Shown here one piece after another: positions 28,224-36,165 of a DNA stretch of 64,000 nt. How positions within the stretch are numbered: position 1 is the stretch's first letter; each line of letters starts with the position of its first letter. The translations under genes were made by a program, and so were the position numbers. This DNA is from Streptomyces aculeolatus. GTDB lineage: Bacteria; Actinomycetota; Actinomycetes; Streptomycetales; Streptomycetaceae. The notes under the pieces were generated by a model. It was given only the letters and a program-made list of their open reading frames with translations, was not told where the DNA came from and searched no databases. The stretch is taken from contig NZ_JAINRD010000020.1 in the NCBI RefSeq assembly GCF_020400605.1, positions 1 through 64,000 of the forward strand. Direction: 5' to 3'.

Positions 28224-29870
28224 TTACGGGACCGGGGCGCCCGCCTGGCCGCGGGGTGCCGGGGTGCGGGTCGACGTCCGGGGGCGCGGGGGCGGCGCCG
28301 GGGTCGCGTGGTGGCCGGACAGCGCCGCGGAGAGCGGCAACTGCCGGTGCAGCGCCGCGCACAGCAGCGCGACGGGCGCGAGCGCCAGCAGACCGTAGAG
28401 CAGCGCGGGACCCGGCTCCGCCGCCGTGGATCCGGCCAGCGCCGCCAGGGCCCCGGCCGCCGCCCCGATGCCGGCGTGCACCGCGTGCGCCCGCAGCACC
28501 TCCCGTACCCGCACCAGCCCGCACCGCCCCCACCGCGCCAGTTGCAGCGCGTGCCCCGCGGCGGGCCCGGCGGCAGCGGCGCAGGCCAGCAGCGGCAGGG
28601 CGGGGCCCGAGCCGCGCCACGGGAGGACGGCGGCGAGGGCGGCGGCGGTGGTGAGGAGCACGACCAGGTGCGTACCGAGGAGTTCGCGGCGCCGGCCGCG
28701 GGCGAGGTCGAGGGAGCAGCCGGCGGCGTAGACGAGTTGCAGCGCCGCGGCGGCGCAGAGCCACGGCACGAGCGCCGCGGCGGACTCCCAGCCCGGGCCG
28801 AGGAGCAGGGCGAGCGCGGCGGGCCCGGCACCGGCGGCGGCGCCGAACACGGCGAAGGCGGCGGCGGAGGCGGCGGTGACGGCGAGGCGGGCGGTGGGCG
28901 CGCCGACGCGGTGAGGGCGCCCCGGCCGGCGTCCGGTGCCTGCGCGCGTCCCAGCGCCTGCGCCGGGGCCGGTGACGTCGCCCTGCCCCGTGTCCAGGCG
29001 CAGGTCCCGGCCGAGCCCTCCGTGCGCGCCCCCGCCCCAGCCCGTCGCCCGGCTCAGCACCCTGCCGTACACCGCCACCGGTACCTCGCACAGCACCGCG
29101 GCCCGCGAGAACACCGCCGCCGCGCCGGGACCGAGCAGCCCGCAGACCGCCCACAGCGGGGCGCCAGCGACGACCAGCCGCAGCAGCCCGAACCAGGTCG
29201 TGAACCGCGGGGCGCGGATCAGCGCCGCGGCCTGCACCGCGGGGCCGTCCGGCAGCGGCGTACGGGACAGGAGCAGCGCCGCGGCGCCGAGTGTCACGGC
29301 GGCGGCGACCGGCAGCATGGCGGCCAGGCCGAGGGGGTCGGCGTCCGCGGTGAGCAGCAGGATGCCGGTCGCGGCGCCGGCCGCCTGCCCGCCGGTGTCC
29401 GCCAGTACGGCGGCGCGGGCGCGGCCGGCGCGGCGGAGCGCGATGACCGCGGCCTCGGCGGCGGGGTGGCAGAGGAAGGCGCAGGCGAGGAGGCGGAGGA
29501 GGGGTGTGGTGTCGGGGGTGTGCAGGAGCAGGGCGGGCAGCGGCGCGGCGAGTTGCGCGACGGCGAAGCCGGTGAACCCGGTGATCCCGGCGAGCCGGAG
29601 CGCGGCGTGCGCGGTGGGCCGCGTCGGCGTCCCGGGGCGGTGCAGACAGGCGGCGGCGCCGGTGGCGGCGAGGTGGGCGAGGAGGTGGACGGCGGTCAGC
29701 GCCACCGCGTACGCGCCGAGGGCCGCGGGGGAGACGTGGCGGGCGGCGTAGGCGAGGCAGCAGAGCTGGAGCAGCAGCCCGAACGCGGCGCCCGCGAACT
29801 GCCAGCCGCCGGACGTGGACCCGGCCGCCCGCCCCGTCCGGCCCGCTCCGCCGGCGGCGGCCCCGGTCAC
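28224..29870 (-). CDS. Polysaccharide flippase-like multispanning membrane protein
   Basis: A 548-residue, very hydrophobic Ala/Leu-rich protein with about 12-14 predicted membrane helices, for example GAAFGLLLQLCCLAYAAR at the start and LVVLLTTAAALAAVLPW late, and an extra Gly/Arg/Pro-rich cytosolic loop around residues 300-340. The spacing of helices and the segment PAALGAYAVALTAVHLLA resemble Wzx/MVF-type flippases that move lipid-linked glycans across the membrane. The start GTG overlaps the FkbM stop by 4 bases (GTGA), so it is coupled and last in the leftward operon. Flippase is inferred from topology and context, not from a diagnostic motif. Confidence 0.65.
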   Translation of the reverse strand: MTGAAAGGAGRTGRAAGSTSGGWQFAGAAFGLLLQLCCLAYAARHVSPAALGAYAVALTAVHLLAHLAATGAAACLHRPGTPTRPTAHAALRLAGITGFTGFAVAQLAAPLPALLLHTPDTTPLLRLLACAFLCHPAAEAAVIALRRAGRARAAVLADTGGQAAGAATGILLLTADADPLGLAAMLPVAAAVTLGAAALLLSRTPLPDGPAVQAAALIRAPRFTTWFGLLRLVVAGAPLWAVCGLLGPGAAAVFSRAAVLCEVPVAVYGRVLSRATGWGGGAHGGLGRDLRLDTGQGDVTGPGAGAGTRAGTGRRPGRPHRVGAPTARLAVTAASAAAFAVFGAAAGAGPAALALLLGPGWESAAALVPWLCAAAALQLVYAAGCSLDLARGRRRELLGTHLVVLLTTAAALAAVLPWRGSGPALPLLACAAAAGPAAGHALQLARWGRCGLVRVREVLRAHAVHAGIGAAAGALAALAGSTAAEPGPALLYGLLALAPVALLCAALHRQLPLSAALSGHHATPAPPPRPRTSTRTPAPRGQAGAPVP

Positions 29871-30862
29871 CGTCCCACCGCCTGGCGCCACATCCGCGGC
29901 AGCCGCCCCACCGGCACCCGGCGCGGCCGCGGCGGTGCCCCGGCCGCCTCGTGCGGTGCGTTCCACCCGCGGGGGAACGGCTCGCCCGGCGGCACCAGGA
30001 CGTTCTCCTCCTTGCCGCACGCCAGCACCGCCCGGAGCCACTGCCGCTGCGCGGCGTAGAAGTCGTCCGTCAGCGGCTGCGGTGCGAACAGCCAGTCGCG
30101 GCACTGCCCCTGGACGTGCGGCCCGTAGCTCTTCGCGTCGTGCGTATGCCACGGCGTCTCCGGGTGGATGAGGTGCAGCCCGTACCCCAGTGCCGTCAGC
30201 TCCGCGAGCACCGCCGCCATCGCGGCCGCGTCCGTGCCGGGCAGCACCTCGCAGACGATCCACGGGCGGTGCTCGCGCAGCACCCGGCGCGCGCCCGCGA
30301 GGACTTCGGGCTCGTGCGTCTCGACGTCGATCTTGATCAGGTACGGCGCGTGCCCGTGCCGCTCCGCGAACTCGTCGACCGTGCCGACAGGTACCCGCAC
30401 CGACTCGGTGTGCGCGCGGTGCGCGGCGTTGAGGGAGTTGGAGCTCTCCGCCTTCAGCGACAGGTACAGCTCCGCCGTGCGGCTGCGGTCCGAGAGCGCC
30501 AGCTGCCGTACGTCGAAGCGCAGTCCGTTGCCGTCGCGCAGGCCGCGGCACAGCTCCGCGGTGCGCGGGGTCGGCTCGAAGGCGACGGTCTGGAGCCGTT
30601 TGGCGCCGTGGACGAGGTCGACGAGGGCCGCGTACAGCCCGATGTGGGCGCCGATGTCGTAGACCGCCGCGTGCGGCGGAGCCTGCTGGGCGAGCGCCAG
30701 CAGCGCCGCCTGCGTCAGCGGCTCGTAGCCGGCGAGGCCCGCGCGGCGCAGCTGGCGCTGGACCGCGGTCTCCTTGCGGCTGAGCACGTTGAGCGCGCGG
30801 GGGTACGCGCCGGTGCCGGGCGGCGCTGCCGGGTTCACCGGCGTGCGGACGGCCAGGGGCAT
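29867..30862 (-). CDS. FkbM-family methyltransferase
   Basis: A 331-residue SAM-dependent methyltransferase. The SAM-binding motif I is VYDIGAHIGLYAAL, followed by VAFEPTPRTAELC and the family hallmark LIKIDVETHEPEVLAGARRVL. FkbM enzymes O-methylate sugars, polyketides and surface glycans; in this operon the target is likely a sugar or terminal group of the polymer. The ATG at 30862 follows the Stealth stop by 7 bases with GAGGTGAGC as SD. Its stop overlaps the flippase GTG. Core identity is clear; the exact substrate is inference. Confidence 0.88.
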   Translation of the reverse strand: MPLAVRTPVNPAAPPGTGAYPRALNVLSRKETAVQRQLRRAGLAGYEPLTQAALLALAQQAPPHAAVYDIGAHIGLYAALVDLVHGAKRLQTVAFEPTPRTAELCRGLRDGNGLRFDVRQLALSDRSRTAELYLSLKAESSNSLNAAHRAHTESVRVPVGTVDEFAERHGHAPYLIKIDVETHEPEVLAGARRVLREHRPWIVCEVLPGTDAAAMAAVLAELTALGYGLHLIHPETPWHTHDAKSYGPHVQGQCRDWLFAPQPLTDDFYAAQRQWLRAVLACGKEENVLVPPGEPFPRGWNAPHEAAGAPPRPRRVPVGRLPRMWRQAVGR

Positions 30863-30869
30863 GGCCTGC

Positions 30870-32795
30870 TCACCTCTCGAACGGGCTGGGATGGGGGAAG
30901 TACGCCTCCAGGAACGGCCGTACGAGCGCCACCTGCCCGGCCAGGTCGCCCGCGCCGGAGAGCGTGTCGTTGAGGCAGAAGACGTTCCGGTCGCGGCGGC
31001 GCAGCAGCCGCGCCAGGCGGGCGGCGAGGTCCGGGTGGGCGAGGTCGAAGTAGTCGTACGGGATCTGCCCGGGGACCGCGCGGCCGGTGAAGGCGGCGTA
31101 GTAGTGGTGGAACGCGGACGGGATGCTCAGGTCCGTGGCGCTGCGGAAGCGGCTCGCCGCGGTCTGCCGGTGCCGGTCGGGGAAGCGCTCCTCGATCTCG
31201 GCCAGGGTGCTGCGGCGCAGGGCGTGCGGCGTGTGCTTCATCTTCTGTGTGACGTACGTGCCGAACCTCTGCTGGAGCAGCGCTCTGTTGTTCTTTCCCG
31301 CGATCGACACCGGTACGTCGCCGGGGGCCGGCGGCCCGGAGGGCAGCAGCGCGCGGGACGGGAAGTAGCGGGTGATGCCGCTGGGCAGGAAGAAGCGGTC
31401 GGGCAGCAGCGGGGCGCCGAGGAAGACGTCGTCGTTGAAGTAGAGGAAGTGCTCGGCGAGGCCGTCGATGTGGTGCAGTTGGCTCTCGATGGCGTGGGAG
31501 TTGAACGTGGGCAGGACGCCCGGGTCGGCGAAGACGTCGCGGTGGTCGATGACCGTGAGGCGGGGGTGGGCGGTGTCGAGCCAGTCGGGGGCCTGGTCGT
31601 CGGTGACGAGGTGGACGTGCCGGATCCAGGGGGCGTACAGGTGCAGTGAACGGAGCGAGTAGCGAAGCTCGTCGCGGTTGAGGTAGCGGGCGTCGTTCGC
31701 GGCCTCGGCGTGGTACGGGACACCGCCCGCGGCGGCGCGGCGGCGGCGCCACGCGGGGTCGTCCCCGTCGACCCACGTGTAGACGGCGTCGACGGGGAAG
31801 GGCAGGTCGTCGGGGAGCGGGACGGTCATCTCGGGGCGGGTGCGGACCTCGGGGGCGCGGCCGAGGGAGTCGGCGAGGACGAAGCGGGTGAAGAGGTGCC
31901 CGGGCGCGGTGACATGCGCGCCGTCGCGCGGCACGGACTCGACGGCGCGGTTGAACCGGGGCGCCACCAGCCGGCCGCGGCCCTCTTCCGCGTCGTCCGG
32001 GCCGCTCTCCTCGTCCGGTTCCTCCGCCCAGAACTCCACGTCGCAGCCGTAGCCCGGGCCCAGCAGCGTGTGCCCGCCGCGGTCGGCGTAGTAGCAGGCG
32101 AACCGGACGACGGCCGCCCCGGCGAGCGCCTCCCACGCGGCGGGCTCGGCCGCGGAACGCACCCGGCGCTCGGGGCGCCTGCGGCGGTCGGGGAGGCAGA
32201 CGTAGCCGGGGTGCTCCGCGCACAGGGCGGTGAGCGCGGCGACGGCGCGGGCGCGGAGGGAGGCGGGGACGGCGACGGCGGTGGAGACGTTGCCGTAGCC
32301 GCGGACGGCGAAGTGCTCGACGCCCGCCGCGTCGAGGGCGCCGGTGACCAGGCGCAGGTTCTCGTTGCGGGCGTGCAGCGGCGTGGGGGCGTCGAGCACG
32401 GCGGCCAGCCGGGTCTGGCCGCGGTGGTGGACGACCCGGCGGTCTGGTCTGTCGAGTTGGCCGGTGGCGCGCAGCTCGCGCAGCACCGAGCGCTGCCCCG
32501 GCTCTGGCACCCGCCGGGAGACGGCGCCGAGCGCGCGCTGCACCCGGTGGCGGGCGGCGGGGGTGGCGACGGCGACGACGAGCCGGCGCACGCGCCGCGG
32601 CACCGCGCGCCGGTAGCGGCGCACGAGCCACGGCTGCCCGGGCTGCGCCCCGTTGGCCTCCGCGGCGTACGGGGGGTGCGGGGGGTGCGCCGGGTACGGG
32701 CCGGGCTGCGCCGGTCCGGGGCGGGGGCGGCCGGCTCCTGCGGCGGGGGGTGCCGGGGGCGCGGCGGCGGGTCGCGTGCCGCGGGTCTGTGTCAT
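30870..32795 (-). CDS. Stealth-family sugar-phosphate transferase, intact motifs
   Basis: A 641-residue full-length Stealth protein. The N-terminal domain has a Pro-rich tail, YRRAVPRRVRR, then GCDVEFW. The CR1 motif VDAVYTWVDGDDPAW is near residue 335. CR2 has DELRYSLRSLHLYAPWIRHV, LPTFNSHAIESQLHHIDGL and FLYFNDDVFLG (NDD near 452). CR3 carries FHHYYAAFTGR, and CR4 FLEAYFPHPSPFER closes the protein. It should transfer a sugar-1-phosphate to the growing polymer. ATG 32795 has GGAGGT 4 bases upstream; ATG 32810 overlaps the upstream stop (ATGA) and is an alternative with weaker SD. It is the only one of three Stealth paralogues here with a full active site. Confidence 0.9.
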   Translation of the reverse strand: MTQTRGTRPAAAPPAPPAAGAGRPRPGPAQPGPYPAHPPHPPYAAEANGAQPGQPWLVRRYRRAVPRRVRRLVVAVATPAARHRVQRALGAVSRRVPEPGQRSVLRELRATGQLDRPDRRVVHHRGQTRLAAVLDAPTPLHARNENLRLVTGALDAAGVEHFAVRGYGNVSTAVAVPASLRARAVAALTALCAEHPGYVCLPDRRRRPERRVRSAAEPAAWEALAGAAVVRFACYYADRGGHTLLGPGYGCDVEFWAEEPDEESGPDDAEEGRGRLVAPRFNRAVESVPRDGAHVTAPGHLFTRFVLADSLGRAPEVRTRPEMTVPLPDDLPFPVDAVYTWVDGDDPAWRRRRAAAGGVPYHAEAANDARYLNRDELRYSLRSLHLYAPWIRHVHLVTDDQAPDWLDTAHPRLTVIDHRDVFADPGVLPTFNSHAIESQLHHIDGLAEHFLYFNDDVFLGAPLLPDRFFLPSGITRYFPSRALLPSGPPAPGDVPVSIAGKNNRALLQQRFGTYVTQKMKHTPHALRRSTLAEIEERFPDRHRQTAASRFRSATDLSIPSAFHHYYAAFTGRAVPGQIPYDYFDLAHPDLAARLARLLRRRDRNVFCLNDTLSGAGDLAGQVALVRPFLEAYFPHPSPFER

Positions 32796-32806
32796 CCGTA
32801 CCTCCG

Positions 32807-35062
32807 TCATTCGCTGTGCGCCACCGCGCTTCCCGTCGGCCGCGGCAGCACCCCGGGGACACCCCGCGCCACCTCCCCGGGCCCCGGCACCGGCGGCCGG
32901 CCGGCCTCGCCCAGGAACACGTGGCGGACGACGCGCTCCGCGGCGTGCCCGTCGTCGTACGGGCAGAAGCGCTGCCGGAACCGCGCGAGCAGCGCCGCGG
33001 CGGCGGGGGCGGCGTGGGCGCCCGCCGCCAGCGCGCCGGCGATCTCGTCCGCGCTGCGGCAGACGAGGCCGGGCGGCTCCGCGGTGATGTCGAAGTACGT
33101 GCCGCGCGCGAGCCGGTACGCCTCCCAGTCGGCGGCGTGGACCACGATCGGGCGGCCGAGCAGGGCGTAGTCGAACATCACCGACGAGTAGTCCGTGAGC
33201 AGCGCGTCGGAGGCGAGGCACAACTCGTCGAGCGACGGGTGCGCGGTGACGTCGAGCACGCCGGCGGGCGGGGCGCCGGCGGGCGCCGCGTCGTGGAAGT
33301 AGTGCGCGCGGGCGAGCAGCACGACGTGCGCGCCGTGTGCGCGCAGCGCATGGGCGAGGGCGCCGAGGTCGAGCGGGGGGACGTGGCCGGGCAGGTAGTC
33401 GCGGTGGGTGGGCGCGTACAGGACGGCGGTGGCGCCCTCGGGGATGCCGAGCCGGGCGCGCAGTTCGGCGCGCGCGGAGCGCGCGAGGGGCGCGCCGGCG
33501 AGGACGTCGTTGCGCGGGTAGCCGTACTCCAGGGTGGTGTGGTCGGCCGGGTAGGCGCGGCTCCAGGCCAGGGTGGAGTGGCGGTTGGCGGAGAGGCTGT
33601 AGTCCCAGCGGTCGACGCGGGCCATGAGCGCCGCGAAGTCCATGCCCGCCGCGCCCGCCGGGTGGTCGGCGAGGTCCAGGCCCATCTTCTTCAGCGGCGT
33701 GCCGTGGTGGGTCTGCACGTGGACCTGGCCGCGGCGCTTGACCACGTACTGCGGGAAGTTGACGTTGTTGACGAGGTACGTGGCGCGCGCCAGGGCGCGG
33801 TGGCAGGCGCGCGAGCCGGGGTGCAGCACCCGTACGCCCGGCGGCACGGTGTGCGCGTGGCCGGGGTGGGCGATCCACGCGGTTGCCAGGCCGGGCACCA
33901 GCTCCCTGGCCTTGGCTTCGAGGGCCGCGGGGTTGCAGGAGTAGCCGCGGTACCAGTACGCGGCGAAGACCGCCAGGTGCGGGTCGAGCGGCAGGCGCAG
34001 TTGGATGCGGTAGTAGAGCCGGCCGCAGCCGGCGCGGGCGCGGCGTGCGGCGCGGCCGGCGAGGTCGCGGGTGCGGGAGAGGAGGCGGCCGGTGGCGCCG
34101 AGCAGGTGGAACGCCCGCCGGGAGCCGAACCGTACGAGCAGGTGCCGCGTCCGGGCCCGCAGCCCGGGCCCGGCCCGTACGGCCCGTACACCGCCCCCGT
34201 ACCGCGCGTACTGCGCCCGCGCCCGCCGGAAGAACTCCGCCCGCTTGTGCCGCGGCACCCGCCCGCTCTTGTTGAAGATCGTGGTCAGGTGGTCCACCAT
34301 CCGCACGAACAGCACCGGCCGCCACCCGTCCAGCCGCCGCGCGGCGAGGAACGCGAACACCCGGTCGTACTGCTCGAAGACGTCGAGGTGCTGCTCGCCC
34401 GGCGTGCCGAGGATGTTGCCGGACCGCCGCTGCCGGTAGTGCACGCACACCCGGTCCAGCACCGCGACCCGCTCCGCGGACAGCAGCGCGGGGTACGTCC
34501 ACGGGGTGTCCTCGTAGTACCCCGGCGGGAAGCTGAGGCCCTGGGCGGCGACGAAGTCCCGCCGGTACGCCTTGTTCCACACCACCATCAGCAGCCGCAG
34601 CAGCTCCGGCCGCTCCGCCAGCCGGAAGACCCGCGGCTCGCGCTCGGCGAGCAGGTCGGCCCGTACGTTGCGGGCGTGCCGGCCGTCCCAGTAGGTGCGG
34701 GCGTAGTCGTAGACCAGGACGTCCGGGTCCGCGGTGGCCGCGAGCCGGTCGGCGATCGCCTGGAGCGCGCCGGGGACGAGGGTGTCGTCGCCGTCGAGGA
34801 AGAGGACGTAGTCGCCGGTGGCGCGCTCCAGGCCGGCGTTGCGGGCGCGGCCGAGGCCGACGTTGGCGGTCAGGTGGACGGCGGTCAGCCGCGGGTCGCG
34901 GGCGGCGGCGCCGTCGATGATCTCGCCGCAGAAATCGGGGGAGCAGTCGTCGACCGCGATGACCTCCACGTCCGTGAAGGACTGCGCGAGCACGGACTCC
35001 AGGCACTCGTCGAGATACGCCTGGACCCTGTACGCGGGGACGATGACGCTGAACCGGGGCAC
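32807..35062 (-). CDS. Bifunctional GT2 glycosyltransferase / CDP-glycerol glycerophosphotransferase
   Basis: A 751-residue fusion. Residues 1-250 are a GT2 domain: FSVIVPAYRVQAYLDECLESVL, then VDDCSPD and the DxD-type FLDGDDTL. From about 380 to the end lies a TagF-like glycerophosphotransferase: QTHHGTPLKKMGLDL, YGYPRND, LYAPTHRDYLPG and TDYSSVMFDYALLGRP. It would make a glycosyl glycerol-phosphate backbone, as in wall teichoic acids or poly(diglycosyl-glycerol-phosphate) of Streptomyces. GTG 35062 starts at the conserved PRFSVIVP; GTG 35068 is nearly equal. It is first in the leftward operon and its stop abuts the Stealth start. Confidence 0.92.
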   Translation of the reverse strand: MPRFSVIVPAYRVQAYLDECLESVLAQSFTDVEVIAVDDCSPDFCGEIIDGAAARDPRLTAVHLTANVGLGRARNAGLERATGDYVLFLDGDDTLVPGALQAIADRLAATADPDVLVYDYARTYWDGRHARNVRADLLAEREPRVFRLAERPELLRLLMVVWNKAYRRDFVAAQGLSFPPGYYEDTPWTYPALLSAERVAVLDRVCVHYRQRRSGNILGTPGEQHLDVFEQYDRVFAFLAARRLDGWRPVLFVRMVDHLTTIFNKSGRVPRHKRAEFFRRARAQYARYGGGVRAVRAGPGLRARTRHLLVRFGSRRAFHLLGATGRLLSRTRDLAGRAARRARAGCGRLYYRIQLRLPLDPHLAVFAAYWYRGYSCNPAALEAKARELVPGLATAWIAHPGHAHTVPPGVRVLHPGSRACHRALARATYLVNNVNFPQYVVKRRGQVHVQTHHGTPLKKMGLDLADHPAGAAGMDFAALMARVDRWDYSLSANRHSTLAWSRAYPADHTTLEYGYPRNDVLAGAPLARSARAELRARLGIPEGATAVLYAPTHRDYLPGHVPPLDLGALAHALRAHGAHVVLLARAHYFHDAAPAGAPPAGVLDVTAHPSLDELCLASDALLTDYSSVMFDYALLGRPIVVHAADWEAYRLARGTYFDITAEPPGLVCRSADEIAGALAAGAHAAPAAAALLARFRQRFCPYDDGHAAERVVRHVFLGEAGRPPVPGPGEVARGVPGVLPRPTGSAVAHSE

Positions 35063-35156
35063 GGACACATCCGAGGGGCGGGCGGCGGCGGAAGGACAGT
35101 CCGCTGGTCGGAATGTCCTTATTTCTGGTATCCGCCACCGTAACGGCGGCGCCGCG

Positions 35157-35200
35157 CACCCGGCCGTACGACAGTACGGCCGCCCGGGTGATCCACCCGG
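35157..35200 (-). terminator. Terminator downstream of the sugar ABC operon
   Basis: CGGCCGTAC (35161-35169) pairs with GTACGGCCG (35174-35182) around GACA, and CCGGGTG (35184-35190) pairs with CACCCGG (35194-35200). The structure lies just past the last ABC gene and upstream of the glycopolymer operon, whose promoter is probably in the AT-richer 35110-35150 stretch. Confidence 0.6.
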
Positions 35201-35241
35201 ACGGCCGTACCGCGTCAGTGTGTCCGTACCTGCCGCATTCC

Positions 35242-36165
35242 CTACTTCACGGCGCCCGCCATCACACCCGAGACGAACTGCCGCTGGAAGGCGAAGAAGA
35301 CGATCAGCGGGATGATCATCGAGATGAACGCGCCGGACGCGATCAGCTCGATGTTGCTGTCGAACTGCCGCGTCTGCTGCTGCACCGCCACCGTCAGCGG
35401 CGGCTTGCCCGGGTCGGCGAAGACCAGGGCCACCAGCATGTCGTTCCACACCCACAGGAACTGGAAGATGCTCAGCGCCGCGATCGCGGGCCCGCCCAGG
35501 GGCATCACGACGCGGAAGAAGAGCCGCATCTCGCTCGCCCCGTCGATACGCGCCGCCTCCAGCAGCTCCCGCGGGATCTCCGCGAAGAAGTTCCGCAACA
35601 GGAAGATGGCGAACGGCAGCCCGAACGCGGTATGGAAGAGCACCACGCCCGTGATCGTGTGGAACAGGTTCAGATCCCGGTACAGCGACGCGATCGGGAT
35701 CAGCGCCACCTGCACCGGCACCACCAGCAGGCCCACCACCGCGAGGAACACCCAGTCCCGGCCGGGGAAGTCCATCCACGCGAACGCATAGCCCGCCAGC
35801 GCGCCGATGACGACCACCAGCACCGTGGACGGCACGGTGATCCAGATCGTCGTCGGCAGCGCGCCCATCACGTCGTCGTTGCCGAAGAGCGCGTCGTACG
35901 TGTCCGTGGTGAGCTGCCCCGGATCGCCGAAGACCTTCCACCAGCCGGTCGTCGCGATGTCCGCCGGGTCGCGGAACGACGACAGCAGCAGCCCCACCGT
36001 CGGCGTCAGCCACAGGAAGGCCACGATCACCAGGAACGCCCGGACCGCGCCGCCGCCCGCGTACCGCCCGATGCGGGAGGCGACCGACTCCTTCGCCGGG
36101 GCCTCGCTCTTCGCCTCCCGCGGTTCCGGCTTCGGTGCGGTCTCCGCCGCTGCTGCGGTGGTCAT
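35242..36165 (-). CDS. CUT1 sugar ABC transporter permease (MalG type)
   Basis: A 307-residue inner-membrane permease with six helices and a proline/alanine/lysine-rich N-terminal extension of about 35 residues. The EAA loop that docks the ATPase reads ELLEAARIDGASEMRLFFRVVMP, as in MalG. It ends with QRQFVSGVMAGAVK. The ATG at 36165 overlaps the MalF stop by 4 bases (ATGA). No ATPase gene is nearby; in Streptomyces CUT1 importers usually share the ATPase MsiK, which is likely here too (inference). The sugar is not readable from sequence. Confidence 0.92.
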   Translation of the reverse strand: MTTAAAAETAPKPEPREAKSEAPAKESVASRIGRYAGGGAVRAFLVIVAFLWLTPTVGLLLSSFRDPADIATTGWWKVFGDPGQLTTDTYDALFGNDDVMGALPTTIWITVPSTVLVVVIGALAGYAFAWMDFPGRDWVFLAVVGLLVVPVQVALIPIASLYRDLNLFHTITGVVLFHTAFGLPFAIFLLRNFFAEIPRELLEAARIDGASEMRLFFRVVMPLGGPAIAALSIFQFLWVWNDMLVALVFADPGKPPLTVAVQQQTRQFDSNIELIASGAFISMIIPLIVFFAFQRQFVSGVMAGAVK

